Positions 49,912 through 58,840 of a stretch of 64,000 nt of DNA are shown here, one piece after another. Where the stretch lies: assembly GCF_000429765.1 (NCBI RefSeq), contig NZ_AUCM01000004.1:334670-398669 (forward strand), given 5' to 3'. Every line of letters starts with the position of its first letter. The stretch's first letter is position 1. The translations under genes and the position numbers were made by a program. The stretch is from Gemmobacter nectariphilus DSM 15620 (lineage in GTDB: Bacteria > Pseudomonadota > Alphaproteobacteria > Rhodobacterales > Rhodobacteraceae). The notes under the pieces were generated by a model, which saw nothing but the letters and a program-made list of their open reading frames with translations, ran no database searches and was not told where the DNA came from.

Positions 49912-50469
49912 CTAGTGCGTAAGCAGCAGGTATTCGCCGCGTCCCCGCCGCACCAGCGAGAAGTTTGCCTCATTCTTGACATCATAGACGCGATTTTCGG
50001 TGCGCGCGATAGCCAGTCGCAGGTTTTCGCGGATGGAGTCAGAATTGCCACTGTCCAGGGCATAGGCGCGCTGGAAGACGCGCTTGGCTTCGCCCGTCTC
50101 GCCCTTTTCCATCAGCACGACGCCCAGGTTGTTCAGCGCGGGGACGAAATCGGGGTCCATCTCCAGCGCGCGGCGCAGCATCTGTTCGGCCTGGCCAAGG
50201 CGGCCAAGTTTCAGGTTGGTCGAGCCGATGGCCGAGAGCACATCGGCATTGATGCCCTGTTCCCCCGCGGCGCGGTAATAGGCCTTGAGCGCCAGTTCGT
50301 ATTCGCCCGCCTCTGCCAGGCGATGACCGACGGTCAGCCCATCGACGGACTGCCCATGCCGGTCGGTGCCGGGGACCACACCCGCAGGTGCATGAAGGCC
50401 GCCTGTCGTGCCACAGGCGGCCAGAAAGATCGTCATCGCGGCTGCAACGGGCCGCCAGAATACTGACAC
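49912..50469 (-). CDS. tadD: TadD, TPR pilotin-like lipoprotein
   Basis: A 185-residue lipoprotein (VFWRPVAAAMTIFLAACGTT, lipobox LAAC). TPR units are GEYELALKAYYRAAGEQGIN, GSTNLKLGRLGQAEQMLRRA and VPALNNLGVVLMEKGETGEA. TadD is needed for secretin assembly in Flp pilus systems. A GTG at 50469, just 1 base past the tadC stop and behind an AGGAGG site, is preferred; a GTG at 50490 overlapping tadC or an ATG at 50436 are alternatives. Confidence 0.88.
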   Translation of the reverse strand: MSVFWRPVAAAMTIFLAACGTTGGLHAPAGVVPGTDRHGQSVDGLTVGHRLAEAGEYELALKAYYRAAGEQGINADVLSAIGSTNLKLGRLGQAEQMLRRALEMDPDFVPALNNLGVVLMEKGETGEAKRVFQRAYALDSGNSDSIRENLRLAIARTENRVYDVKNEANFSLVRRGRGEYLLLTH

Positions 50470-50470
50470 G

Positions 50471-51457
50471 CTAGAACGCGCCTCCTCCACCCAGGGTCGT
50501 GGCGATGCCGTAGATCGAAGGGCCGATCAGAACGATCAGCAAGGGCGGCACCGTGAACAGCATTGTGCCCAGAGTGAGTTTGGTCGGCAAGACGTTCGCC
50601 TTTTCCTCGGCCCGCATCACGCGCTTGTCGCGCATTTCCGAGGCATAGACCCGCAGCGCCTCGGCGATCGAGGTGCCGAAGGTGGCCGATTGCACCATGG
50701 TGGTCACGAACGAGGCAATATCCGGCACGCCGGAGCGTTCGCCAAAGTCCTTCAGCACCTGCGCGCGTTCCTTGCCGGCCTTGATCTCTTGGGCGACAAG
50801 TTCGTATTCCTCGCCAAGCGCGGGATAGCCCAGCTTGATTTCCTTGGAGACGCGGATGATCGCCTGATCCAGCGATTGCCCGGCCTCGACGCAGACGAGC
50901 ATCATGTCGAGACTGTCGGGAAAGCCGTTGATCATTTCCTCGCGCCGGCTTTGAACGCGGCGTTCCACCCAGTATTTCGGCAGGAAATAGCCCGCGATCC
51001 CCGGCAGCAGGGTGGTCAGCATCAGGTTGGTCGTGGTTGGCTTGGTGTCGCCATTCGCCAGCATTGTGTAGAGCACGCCCAGCAGCAACAGGCCGATCCC
51101 CAGCACGAATTGCGCCGCATGGAAGGTGCGCACCGCCGTCTTCTGCCGATAGCCGGCCCGCATCAGTTTCAGACGGGCGGCGCCCAGTTCCTCGGCCTTT
51201 TGCGGCTCGAGAAAATGGGCAAACTTTTCCAGCTTTTCCGCATAGTCGGCCGTGCGCAGTGCCTTTTGCGTATCGTTGCGGGCATTGCCGCGCGCAACGG
51301 ACTCGCGCAGCTTGTCCAGCGGATCGGCCTTGCGGTTCAGAAACGATGGCAGCGCGATCAGGATCAGCGCAAAGCCCAGCACGCCGATGACCATCAGCGG
51401 GCCCGTGGGGCCAAGCGTCTCGACGATCATCTGGTTGATCTGATTGATGAAATCCAT
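50471..51457 (-). CDS. tadC: Tad inner-membrane platform protein TadC
   Basis: A 328-residue GspF/T2SSF-type membrane protein with helices near the amino-terminus (LMVIGVLGFALILIALPSFL), middle and carboxy-terminus (ILTLGTMLFTVPPLLIVLIG-like KLTLGTMLFTVPPLLIVLIG). The T2SSF body includes FPDSLDMMLVCVEAGQSLDQ, diagnostic for TadC. Forms the pilus motor platform with TadB. It starts 4 bases past tadB stop. Confidence 0.93.
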   Translation of the reverse strand: MDFINQINQMIVETLGPTGPLMVIGVLGFALILIALPSFLNRKADPLDKLRESVARGNARNDTQKALRTADYAEKLEKFAHFLEPQKAEELGAARLKLMRAGYRQKTAVRTFHAAQFVLGIGLLLLGVLYTMLANGDTKPTTTNLMLTTLLPGIAGYFLPKYWVERRVQSRREEMINGFPDSLDMMLVCVEAGQSLDQAIIRVSKEIKLGYPALGEEYELVAQEIKAGKERAQVLKDFGERSGVPDIASFVTTMVQSATFGTSIAEALRVYASEMRDKRVMRAEEKANVLPTKLTLGTMLFTVPPLLIVLIGPSIYGIATTLGGGGAF

Positions 51458-51461
51458 TGGC

Positions 51462-52430
51462 TCAGACCTTGATGTTGACCATGATCTTCATGTAGATCAC
51501 GTTGATCGTCAGAAAGGCGCCCACGACCAGCGCAGTGGGGATGAAATAGGCGGTCTCCTTGACCTCGTCATAGTAGTCCGGTTTCAGCACCTGGATCATG
51601 ATCATGGCGCCGATCGGAAAGCCCGACAGGAACATGCCTGACCATTTCGCCTCGGCGGTGATCGCCTTGACCCGGCGAAACAGCTTGAAGCGCGAGCGGA
51701 TCACCTTGGCCAGACCGTCCAGCACCTCGGCGAGGTTGCCGCCCGATTGCTGCTGGATCGCGACGGCCACGGCCAGGAAGCGCAGATCCTGAAGATCCAT
51801 CCGTTCGGCCAGCGCCTTGAGGCTTTCCGACACGTCGCGGCCATAGGCGGCCTCGTCGGCGATCACGCCGAATTCGGTGCCCAGCGGGTCGGGAATTTCC
51901 TTGGCGACGATGCTGATCGCAGACGAGAACGGATGCCCCACGCGCAGCGAGCGCACCATCAGTTCGACCGCATCGGGCAGTTGTTCTTCCAGCAGGGCAA
52001 GTCGCTTTTTCGCCTTGCCGTTGACCCAGACATAGACGCTGCCAAAGCCCATCACCACCGCGACCAGGGCGCGGACGGGGGTTTCGGCCTCGGTCCCGAC
52101 GGTCAGGCCGACATAGGCGACCCCGGACATGGCGAACATGATGGCGACCAGGGCCTTGGGCGAAAAGGCGATGTTGGCCTTTTGCGCCTTTTCCGCCAGC
52201 AGCGAATAGAGCGGAATGGTCCGCGCCTTCATGTGCTGGCTCATCTCCTTGCGGAGTTGTTCCAGCACCTGTTCGCGGTTGCCGCCCTTTTCCATCAGCG
52301 CGAGGCGGCGGTTGACCTTGCGGTCAAGGCTGATCGACTTGCCAAAGACCGTCAGATACAGCCCTTCGACCAGCAGGAACACACCCAGGGCAACAAGCCC
52401 GTAAATCAGCGGTGCAGCCGAGAATTCCAT
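51462..52430 (-). CDS. tadB: Tad inner-membrane platform protein TadB
   Basis: A 322-residue GspF-type protein with membrane helices around residues 5-25, 95-135 and at the carboxy-terminus. Signature PDAVELMVRSLRVGHPFSSA and QQSGGNLAEVLDGLAKVIR are the TadB hallmarks. It partners with TadC under the CpaF ATPase. Gap to cpaF is 11 bases. Confidence 0.93.
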   Translation of the reverse strand: MEFSAAPLIYGLVALGVFLLVEGLYLTVFGKSISLDRKVNRRLALMEKGGNREQVLEQLRKEMSQHMKARTIPLYSLLAEKAQKANIAFSPKALVAIMFAMSGVAYVGLTVGTEAETPVRALVAVVMGFGSVYVWVNGKAKKRLALLEEQLPDAVELMVRSLRVGHPFSSAISIVAKEIPDPLGTEFGVIADEAAYGRDVSESLKALAERMDLQDLRFLAVAVAIQQQSGGNLAEVLDGLAKVIRSRFKLFRRVKAITAEAKWSGMFLSGFPIGAMIMIQVLKPDYYDEVKETAYFIPTALVVGAFLTINVIYMKIMVNIKV

Positions 52431-52441
52431 GGATGCGGTCC

Positions 52442-53890
52442 TTATGGCAGCGGTTCGTAGATCGAGGCGGGCAGGTCATAGCCCCATTGCTTGAAGCGGT
52501 CGGAATAGGCCGATCGCACGCCGGTCGCGTTGAAGCGGCCGATGATCTTGCCATCGGGCGCAATGCCAAGGCGCTCGTAGCGGAAGATTTCCTGCATCGA
52601 GATCACCTCGCCCTCCATCCCGGTGATCTCGGTGATCGAGGTCATGCGCCGGCTGCCATCTTGCAGGCGGCTGGCCTGGACGATCAGGTTGACGGCGCTG
52701 GCGATCTGGGCGCGCACGGCCTTGAGCGGCATCTCGATCCCGGCCATGGCGACCATGTTTTCCAGACGGCTGATGCCGTCGCGGGCATTGTTGGCGTGGA
52801 TCGTGGTCATGGACCCGTCATGGCCGGTGTTCATGGCCTGCAACATGTCGATGACCTCTTCGCCGCGGGTTTCGCCCACGATGATCCGGTCGGGACGCAT
52901 CCGCAGCGCGTTGCGCAGACAGTCGCGCTGGGTGACGGCGCCCTTGCCCTCGACGTTGGCGGGGCGGCTTTCCATGCGGCCGACATGGGTCTGTTGCAGC
53001 TGAAGTTCTGCCGTATCCTCGATGGTCAGGATCCGCTCGCTATCGTCGATGAAGCTGGACAGCGCGTTGAGCGTGGTGGTCTTGCCCGACCCCGTCCCGC
53101 CCGAGACGATGATGTTTAGCCGGGTGGCCACGGCGGCCTGAAGATAGGCGGCCATTTCTTCGGTAAAGGCACCGAAGCGGACCAGATCCTCGATCTTGAG
53201 CTTGTCCTTCTTGAACTTGCGGATCGAGACGAGCGAGCCATCCACCGCAACCGGCGGCACCATGGCGTTGAAACGGCTGCCATCTTGCAGACGGGCGTCG
53301 ACATAGGGGTTCGATTCGTCGACCCGGCGGCCCACGGCGGACACGATCTTGTCGATGATCCGCAGCAGGTGCTTTTCATCCTTGAAGGTGATGTCCGACA
53401 GCGTCAGCTTGCCGGCCCGTTCGATGAAAATCTGATGCGGGCCGTTGATCAGGATGTCGTTGACCGTATCGTCCTTCAGCAAGGGCTCGATCGGGCCAAG
53501 GCCCATCACCTCGTCATAGAGTTCCTGATATAGCTGGCTGCGGTCTTCCTTGTTCAGGACGACCGACAGCTCGGCCAGCGCCTCGTTCGAGATGTCGGCG
53601 ATTTCCGAGCGCAGATCGGCTTCGGCGGCATGTTCCAGCGCGGAAAGGTTCAGGTTTTCCAGCAGGCGCTTGTGCAGTTCTACCTTCAGCTCGCCCAGAC
53701 GGTCCTTGCGCTTCTTTTCCTTGTCGGCCGCGACGGCCTGGGCCGAACTTGCCGCCGGCTGCTGCGCGGGTTTCAGCGTTGCCAGCGGCGAGCGGGCAGG
53801 GGCCGCCGTGGGCGGCGCGACCGCGGCCTCGGCGCTGACGGCGGTGCGGGCAGGTTCGGCTGCGCTGGATTTGCGGTAGCGGGCAAACAT
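52442..53890 (-). CDS. cpaF: Tad/Cpa pilus assembly ATPase
   Basis: A 482-residue secretion ATPase of the TadA/CpaF (GspE/VirB11) family. A Pro/Ala-rich head of about 60 residues is followed by the helical N domain; Walker [15 protein letters not shown] lies near residue 265, the Asp box [20 protein letters not shown] follows, and the Walker B/His box [20 protein letters not shown] and [13 protein letters not shown] are intact. Powers pilus extension and, in some species, retraction. 10 bases downstream of cpaE. Confidence 0.95.
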   Translation of the reverse strand: MFARYRKSSAAEPARTAVSAEAAVAPPTAAPARSPLATLKPAQQPAASSAQAVAADKEKKRKDRLGELKVELHKRLLENLNLSALEHAAEADLRSEIADISNEALAELSVVLNKEDRSQLYQELYDEVMGLGPIEPLLKDDTVNDILINGPHQIFIERAGKLTLSDITFKDEKHLLRIIDKIVSAVGRRVDESNPYVDARLQDGSRFNAMVPPVAVDGSLVSIRKFKKDKLKIEDLVRFGAFTEEMAAYLQAAVATRLNIIVSGGTGSGKTTTLNALSSFIDDSERILTIEDTAELQLQQTHVGRMESRPANVEGKGAVTQRDCLRNALRMRPDRIIVGETRGEEVIDMLQAMNTGHDGSMTTIHANNARDGISRLENMVAMAGIEMPLKAVRAQIASAVNLIVQASRLQDGSRRMTSITEITGMEGEVISMQEIFRYERLGIAPDGKIIGRFNATGVRSAYSDRFKQWGYDLPASIYEPLP

Positions 53891-53900
53891 GGGGGCGTCC

Positions 53901-55166
53901 TTACTTGCGTGCTGTCTCGACGGCCTTGTTCAGGTCGCTGATCTGCTTGGCGAGTTTCTGAATTTCCTTGCGCAGCGGGTTCTTGGCGGAATTCTCTGCC
54001 AGCGGCAGGCCATGGTCGTTCGACTGCGTCACCGGCTTGCCGCCATCGGGCAACATCACCTCGATCTCGATCGAGAGGCTTTCGGCCAGCCGCTTGACGC
54101 GGCTTTTCCCCGACAGGTCGGTAAAGCCCGGGGCCCGGTTCAGCGCGAAGCGCAGCTTTTCATGCGGCAGGTTCTCGGCCTTGAGCGCCCGCACCAGCCG
54201 CAGCGCATTCTGGGCGCTGCGCATGTCCAGCTCGATCAGCGCGAAATAGACATGGGCGGCGTTCAGCACCGTTTCGGTCCATTGCACGATGGCCTTGGGC
54301 ATGTCGACGATGACAAAGTCGAAGTTCGCCCGCGCCATCGCCAGGATCCGCCCGACATCGTCCGAGGTGATGAAATCCAGCGGCAGCATGTCGGCCGGCG
54401 AGGTGAACACATGCAGCTTGTCGTTGAAGGTCAGCATCGACTGGACAAAGGTGTCGCTGTCGATCGACGGGGTGTCCGACAGGATTTCGAACACCTGATC
54501 GCGGCGCGGCAGGTCAAGGTAGGTCGCGACCGAGCCGAATTGCAGATCAAGGTCGATGATGCACACGCACGGCGCATTCGTCTTGGACGAATTTGCCAGC
54601 TCCCACGCCAGGTTCACCGCGAAGGAGGTTGCACCCACGCCGCCCGCGAGGCCATGGACGGGCAGGATCACGCCATCGCGGTCGCCCTTGGCGGCAAAGG
54701 TCGGGTGGGGTTGCGCGGTCTCGGGCACCACGGCGCTTGCGGTCGCGGGCGGCGGGGCAGGGCGGCGCAGCCGCTCGATCGAATCGTGCAGCGCGCCTTC
54801 GGGCAGCGGATAGGGCACGAAATCCTCGGCCCCCAGTCGCAGCAGCTGGTGCAGCCCGGCAGGGCTCATCTGGTCGGCGATCAGGATGACGCGGATGCCC
54901 TTGTCGCGTGCGGCCGTCACGACCGCAGAGATCTGCGCAAGGTTGGGCTCGTCTTCATCGTCGACGGCGACCGCGATGAATTCCAGCGCCGCCGCGTCAG
55001 GTTGGTCGAAGAACACCATGGCATCGGCAAAGGACAGATCGCCCCAGCTTTCGCCCAGTTCGGTTTCCATGTCCTCGATCAGCAGGTCAAAGTTCTGCAC
55101 ATCCCGCGACACGGTGCAGGCGACCACGGGGGCTGGTTCAGGATGCAGTTGGGCCACGCTTGCCAT
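53901..55166 (-). CDS. cpaE: CpaE/TadZ pilus localisation protein
   Basis: A 421-residue ParA/MinD-like protein with an atypical receiver-like amino-terminal half (LIEDMETELGESWGDLSFAD to IRVILIADQ) and a P-loop NTPase domain from about residue 160. The Walker A is deviant (GLAGGVGATSFAVNLAW; the signature Lys replaced), as in CpaE/TadZ, which sets polar pilus location. The carboxy-terminus has a coiled coil. It begins a unit cpaE-cpaF-tadB-tadC-tadD-TPR-cpaA after a terminator, so it needs its own promoter in 55167-55346. Confidence 0.92.
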   Translation of the reverse strand: MASVAQLHPEPAPVVACTVSRDVQNFDLLIEDMETELGESWGDLSFADAMVFFDQPDAAALEFIAVAVDDEDEPNLAQISAVVTAARDKGIRVILIADQMSPAGLHQLLRLGAEDFVPYPLPEGALHDSIERLRRPAPPPATASAVVPETAQPHPTFAAKGDRDGVILPVHGLAGGVGATSFAVNLAWELANSSKTNAPCVCIIDLDLQFGSVATYLDLPRRDQVFEILSDTPSIDSDTFVQSMLTFNDKLHVFTSPADMLPLDFITSDDVGRILAMARANFDFVIVDMPKAIVQWTETVLNAAHVYFALIELDMRSAQNALRLVRALKAENLPHEKLRFALNRAPGFTDLSGKSRVKRLAESLSIEIEVMLPDGGKPVTQSNDHGLPLAENSAKNPLRKEIQKLAKQISDLNKAVETARK

Positions 55167-55345
55167 TTCGCCAATCCTCGGTTTCCGGGGTTCGAAACGG
55201 GTATCAGGGCAGCATCTGCCAGCCTTTGCCCGAAACGTCCCCGCGCGACTCGGGGGTCGCGCGCTGCTCTTCTTGACCGCAAGGTCGGGGGCAATGGTGG
55301 CGAGAATTGGGCTAAAAAGTCGTCATTGTTCGGTATTTTGCGTAT

Positions 55346-55380
55346 AAAAGGGCGCGGAACCTGCTGGTTCCGCGCCCTTT
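55346..55380 (-). terminator. Intrinsic terminator between ompA and cpaE
   Basis: A perfect 15-bp stem, AAAGGGCGCGGAACC paired with GGTTCCGCGCCCTTT (loop of 4), ends with TTTT on the minus strand and starts 24 bases beyond the ompA-like stop. It divides the tad locus into two transcripts. Confidence 0.88.
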
Positions 55381-55403
55381 CAACTCATCGATCCCGGGAT
55401 CGG

Positions 55404-56048
55404 TCAGTTTTGCGTTTCGCCGACCTGAGTCGCCACAGGCTTGTTCTGCGGATGCGGGCGATCCGCCTCCTTGACGTATTCGCGGAACACCACTTCGGCA
55501 TATTTGCCGTTCATCACCGTGGGGTGGCGTTTGACGAAGCCGCTGACCTCGGTCACGGTGCGCCGGTTGCGGCGCTCTTCGTTGGTGGTCTGGATCAGGG
55601 GGCGCGTCTCGCCAAAGCTGACCAGCGCCTCGAGCCGCGATCGGCTGATGCCCTGTGTTCCCAGGAAGGCAACAACCGCCTGGGCCCGCCGCAGGCCAAG
55701 TGCCTTGTTGTAGCCATCTGACCCCACAAGATCGGTATGGCCGAAGACGCGGAAGCGCACTTCGGGGAACTGGCGGATCCAGTGGGCCTGACGGCGCAGG
55801 ATCGCCTGTGCCTCGCCATCCAGCACGGCCGAATTGAAGGCGAAGTTCACCGTATCCGGCACCTCGCGGGCAAAGCGCCCGCCCAGTTCCATGACGTAAT
55901 CCTTTTCGCCGGACTGGATCAGCGTGTTGTTCATCGTCGCATCGCCAAAGCCGGTCGTGCTCAGCTCGGCGCCGCTTTCGTGATCGCCGCAGGCGGCAAG
56001 TGCCAGAAGGGCGACACCGGCCAGGGACGCGCGCAGGGGAAACGCCAT
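55404..56048 (-). CDS. OmpA-family lipoprotein of the tad locus
   Basis: A 214-residue lipoprotein (AGVALLALAACGDHESG, lipobox LAAC) with an OmpA/MotB peptidoglycan-binding domain (NFAFNSAVLDGEAQAILRRQ, FRVFGHTDLVGSDGYNKALG, LRRAQAVVAFLG, ETRPLIQTTNEERRNRRT). Such proteins follow the secretin gene in alphaproteobacterial tad loci and probably brace the secretin to the wall. The ATG at 56048 has GGAG eight bases before it; a GTG at 56057 overlapping the cpaC stop is an alternative. Confidence 0.9.
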   Translation of the reverse strand: MAFPLRASLAGVALLALAACGDHESGAELSTTGFGDATMNNTLIQSGEKDYVMELGGRFAREVPDTVNFAFNSAVLDGEAQAILRRQAHWIRQFPEVRFRVFGHTDLVGSDGYNKALGLRRAQAVVAFLGTQGISRSRLEALVSFGETRPLIQTTNEERRNRRTVTEVSGFVKRHPTVMNGKYAEVVFREYVKEADRPHPQNKPVATQVGETQN

Positions 56049-56053
56049 GACCG

Positions 56054-57484
56054 TCACTCCATCACATAGCCATAGGGGGCGGTGAAATCCTGCCGGGCGA
56101 CTTCGCCGGCCGCACCCTTGGGCGCCTTGCGATCGCTGCCCGCCACCTTGCCGAACAGGAAGAATTCCTTCTCGGAGGGCAGGCGCACGCGGTCGGTCGG
56201 CAGGGCCAGCGCCTCGCCCCGGGTCGGGGTCACCAGATGCGGGGTGACGATGATCACCAGTTCCGACTGCTCGCGGTTGTAATCGGCCGACCGGAACAGC
56301 GCGCCCAGGATCGGGATATCCCCCAGCCACGGCACCTGACCCTTGAGGTTGCGGAAATCGTCCTGCAAGAGGCCCGCGATGGCAAAGCTTTCGCCATCGC
56401 GCATCTCGACCGTGGTCGAGGTCTCGCGCCGCTTGAACCCGTTGATCGAGATCCCCGAGGCCTGAACCGCAACCGAGCTGTCGATGGCCGAAACGGCCGC
56501 GTTGATCGTCAGGTTGATCGCATCGCCATCCACGACACGGGGGGTAAAGTTCAACTCGACCCCGAAGGGCTTGTAGACGACGCTGACGCCGCCATCATTG
56601 TCGCGCACCGGGATCGGATACTCGCCGCCGGCCAGGAACTTGGCTTCCTGCCCCGACAGGGCGGTCAGGTTCGGCTCGGCCAGGGTGCGCACGACGCCCT
56701 TGGATTCCAGGGCCTCGAGCAGAACGGCGAACTGCATCGACCCGGCCGAGAAGCCAAGGCCAAGCGCGCCCGCGCTGGCCGAATTGATCGGAAAGGTGCC
56801 GTCCTTGAACACGGTGCCAACCGCGCCGCTGCCGGTGAAATTGCCGGTTCCGCTGACAACGCCGGTGCGCCCGCCATTGATGCTGCCGCTGGCCGCGATC
56901 GAGGATGAGAGCGATTTCGACACCGAGCGCTGCATTTCGGCAAAGCGCACCTTCAGCATGACCTGCTGGGTGCCACCCACGCTCATCAGATTGGACACGC
57001 GGCCAGGGGCATAGCGTTCGGCCAGATCAAGCGCGCGGTCCAGGCGGGCGATGGACGACACGGTTCCCGACAGGACGATCCCGTCATTGGCGGTGCGCAC
57101 CTCGATCTTTTCCGAAGGCAGGATCTGGCGCAGGCGTTCCTTGAATTCGGCAATGTCGGGCGTCACCTGAACCTCGACGTTCGAGATCAGCCGCCCGTCG
57201 GCCGACAGCAGCGTCAGCGTGGTGCGGCCCGGCGTCTTGCCCAGGACATAGATCGAGCGGTCGGACAGCGTCGAGATATCGGCGATGCCGGGGTTTGCGA
57301 TGGAAAGTTCGGCAAAGGGCGTGTCGCTTTCGACCACGACGGCCCGGTTCATCGGCACCTGAAGCGCCGACGCTGCCTCTCCGCGCATGACGCGAATGCT
57401 TTCTGCGGCGGCGGTCTGCGGCACCGCGCACACGGCCAACCCAATGCCAAACAAGCCGGCCTGGCCGATCTTTCTGATGTCCAT
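56054..57484 (-). CDS. cpaC: Tad/Cpa outer-membrane secretin
   Basis: A 476-residue RcpA/CpaC secretin. Signal peptide (cleavage near PQTAAAES), BON/pilus N domain (LQVPMNRAVVVESDTPFAEL, YVLGKTPGRTTLTLL), then secretin core (VGGTQQVMLKVRFAEMQRS; ALSGQEAKFLAGGEYPIPV; GVELNFTPRVVDGDAINLTI; DIPILGALFRSADYNREQSE; LVIIVTPHLV). Start chosen at 57484 (MDIRKIGQAGLFGIG), behind AGGCGGG; an ATG 17 codons upstream is possible. Normally preceded by cpaB; here an unrelated gene is upstream. Confidence 0.93.
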   Translation of the reverse strand: MDIRKIGQAGLFGIGLAVCAVPQTAAAESIRVMRGEAASALQVPMNRAVVVESDTPFAELSIANPGIADISTLSDRSIYVLGKTPGRTTLTLLSADGRLISNVEVQVTPDIAEFKERLRQILPSEKIEVRTANDGIVLSGTVSSIARLDRALDLAERYAPGRVSNLMSVGGTQQVMLKVRFAEMQRSVSKSLSSSIAASGSINGGRTGVVSGTGNFTGSGAVGTVFKDGTFPINSASAGALGLGFSAGSMQFAVLLEALESKGVVRTLAEPNLTALSGQEAKFLAGGEYPIPVRDNDGGVSVVYKPFGVELNFTPRVVDGDAINLTINAAVSAIDSSVAVQASGISINGFKRRETSTTVEMRDGESFAIAGLLQDDFRNLKGQVPWLGDIPILGALFRSADYNREQSELVIIVTPHLVTPTRGEALALPTDRVRLPSEKEFFLFGKVAGSDRKAPKGAAGEVARQDFTAPYGYVME

Positions 57485-57687
57485 GTGACCCGCCTCTCCG
57501 ATCACTACTGCCCGCCGGCTCTGCGTCCGGTTCATGGGATATTTTTGCCCACTTTCGCCACACTGTGCCCGATGCGACGAATCATTGCAAGATTCAAGCT
57601 GTTGTCCGGCACCGACAGGCGAACAGCTTGCGGTTGACGCCGTGGTGGGCGCAACATTTTGGGTGCGCCTTGGCCGGCTTCACCAGA

Positions 57688-57924
57688 TCAGGACGGTGTT
57701 GAGGCGCCTCTGTTGCGGAAATGCCGCAACACATGCAGCCGGATCGCGGTCGCAAGCCCGGTGGCCGGGTCGCGGGCGGTGTCGATCTCGGCTGCAAGTG
57801 CCGCAAGCGGGCGCTGCTCGGCGGCGGCGATCTCTTGCAGGGCGTGCCAGAAATCATCCTCCAGCGAGACGCTGGTTCGGTGACCATGCAGCGTGAGCGA
57901 TCGTTTGACGGGGCGTTGCGACAT
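57688..57924 (-). CDS. Ribbon-helix-helix (RHH_4) domain protein
   Basis: A 78-residue protein: MSQRPVKRSLTLHGHRTSVS, LEDDFWHALQEIAAAEQRPL and carboxy-terminal TAIRLHVLRHFRNRG. The strand followed by LEDDFWHALQEIA is the RHH_4 pattern (aryl-sulfate sulfotransferase-like RHH family), widespread in Rhodobacterales as small solo genes. A DNA-binding role is likely, target unknown. It lies 203 bases upstream of cpaC on the same strand where cpaB would be expected. Confidence 0.82.
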   Translation of the reverse strand: MSQRPVKRSLTLHGHRTSVSLEDDFWHALQEIAAAEQRPLAALAAEIDTARDPATGLATAIRLHVLRHFRNRGASTPS

Positions 57925-58042
57925 GCGCAAAGCATAGCCACGGACAGCGTCGGCGCAAGCCGGGTCCCAGGGCGGGGGGCCTTGCGGCGCCCGGTCCGGT
58001 CGATCATGCTTGGCCCCAGGCTTGCAGGTGACGAGGTGTTTC

Positions 58043-58600
58043 ATGGCCGGGATCGGACATAATGGCGGACCCGAAATGGCGGGAGTTGCCTGGCGCAAGC
58101 ATTGCTGGTCTGCCGCCCGCGCCCGGCTGCTGCCGGTCCTGCCGATCGAGGTGGTGCGGATGCGCGTCAAACGCGCGGCCGAGCTGGGCCTCGACTACAA
58201 GACCTATGCCGGGGTTCGTGCGGCAACCGGGCACGATGTGGTGGCCTTTCTGTTTTCGTCCAACGCCTTGCGGGTCGATGCCGCAGCGCGCATCCCCCAG
58301 GCGGAGGCCGCGCGGCTGTCTGCCCTGACCCGTGCCGGGCGCATCGCCCTTGCGCAGACGGTGACCCCCGAACGGTTGGCGGCGGTCAATGCCGATGTGC
58401 TGGACAGCGCCCATGCCGCGCCGCACCCCTTTGCCACCTTTGGTCAGGCGGCGGCCGGCCTGCGGGCGGCCCTTGGCAAGCTGCCGGGCGATCAGGTGGT
58501 GCTGATCGCCTCGGATGCGCCGTGGGAGCGGGACTGGCTGATGGCGGGCAAGCTGGCAGCCGTGCTGCCGGCGGACCGCTATTTCGCGCGGGCGGTCTAG
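58043..58600 (+). CDS. Conserved hypothetical protein (GHNGGP start)
   Basis: A 185-residue protein starting MAGIGHNGGPEMAGVAWRKH, a short opening shared by several Rhodobacterales phage- or regulation-related proteins. It is mainly helical and basic (VVRMRVKRAAELGLDYKTY and AARLSALTRAGRIALAQT) and contains no membrane segment. A role in nucleic acid binding is a guess. It diverges from the RHH gene with 118 bases between starts and overlaps the convergent DUF4169 stop by 4 bases. Confidence 0.65.
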   Translation: MAGIGHNGGPEMAGVAWRKHCWSAARARLLPVLPIEVVRMRVKRAAELGLDYKTYAGVRAATGHDVVAFLFSSNALRVDAAARIPQAEAARLSALTRAGRIALAQTVTPERLAAVNADVLDSAHAAPHPFATFGQAAAGLRAALGKLPGDQVVLIASDAPWERDWLMAGKLAAVLPADRYFARAV

Positions 58601-58776
58601 TCCGTCTCGCGCTTGTGCGCGTCAAGATCGCGTTCGGCCTTGTCCGACCGCGCACGCGCGAGATCCTTTTCGGCCTTGCTGCGGCCGAATTTGGCAGCGT
58701 TCGCATCACCTTGCGCGCGGGCGGCCTTGCGGGCCGCCTGCTTTTTCGCCGTGCGCAGGTTGACGATTTCAGCCAT
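58597..58776 (-). CDS. DUF4169 small protein
   Basis: A 59-residue very charged protein: MAEIVNLRTAKKQAARKAAR, then KFGRSKAEKDLARARSDKAE, ending HKRETD. It matches DUF4169, a small helical family of unknown function found next to fumC in Rhodobacterales. Its 3' end overlaps the convergent upstream gene by 4 bases. It lies upstream of the fumC 3' hairpin by 64 bases, so it is either its own transcript or the tail of the fumC one. Confidence 0.87.
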   Translation of the reverse strand: MAEIVNLRTAKKQAARKAARAQGDANAAKFGRSKAEKDLARARSDKAERDLDAHKRETD

Positions 58777-58798
58777 CTGCCTGGTCCTGCGGGTTTGT

Positions 58799-58836
58799 GG
58801 ATCCCTCAGAAGCCCCGGGGGGCATCTGAGGGGTCC
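58799..58836 (-). terminator. Hairpin after fumC
   Basis: A long imperfect stem (GGACCCCTCAGA against TCTGAGGGATCC on the minus strand, one mismatch, with inner CCCC/GGGG pairs) starts 5 bases after the fumC stop. It is likely to be a terminator or 3' stabiliser; no T-run follows. Confidence 0.6.
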
Positions 58837-58840
58837 TGCC

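Noticed and set aside
57485..57687. A flp pilin or cpaB start hidden upstream of cpaC
   Set aside because: No frame gives a pilin signal sequence or SAF domain; the region is a plain promoter-like spacer.
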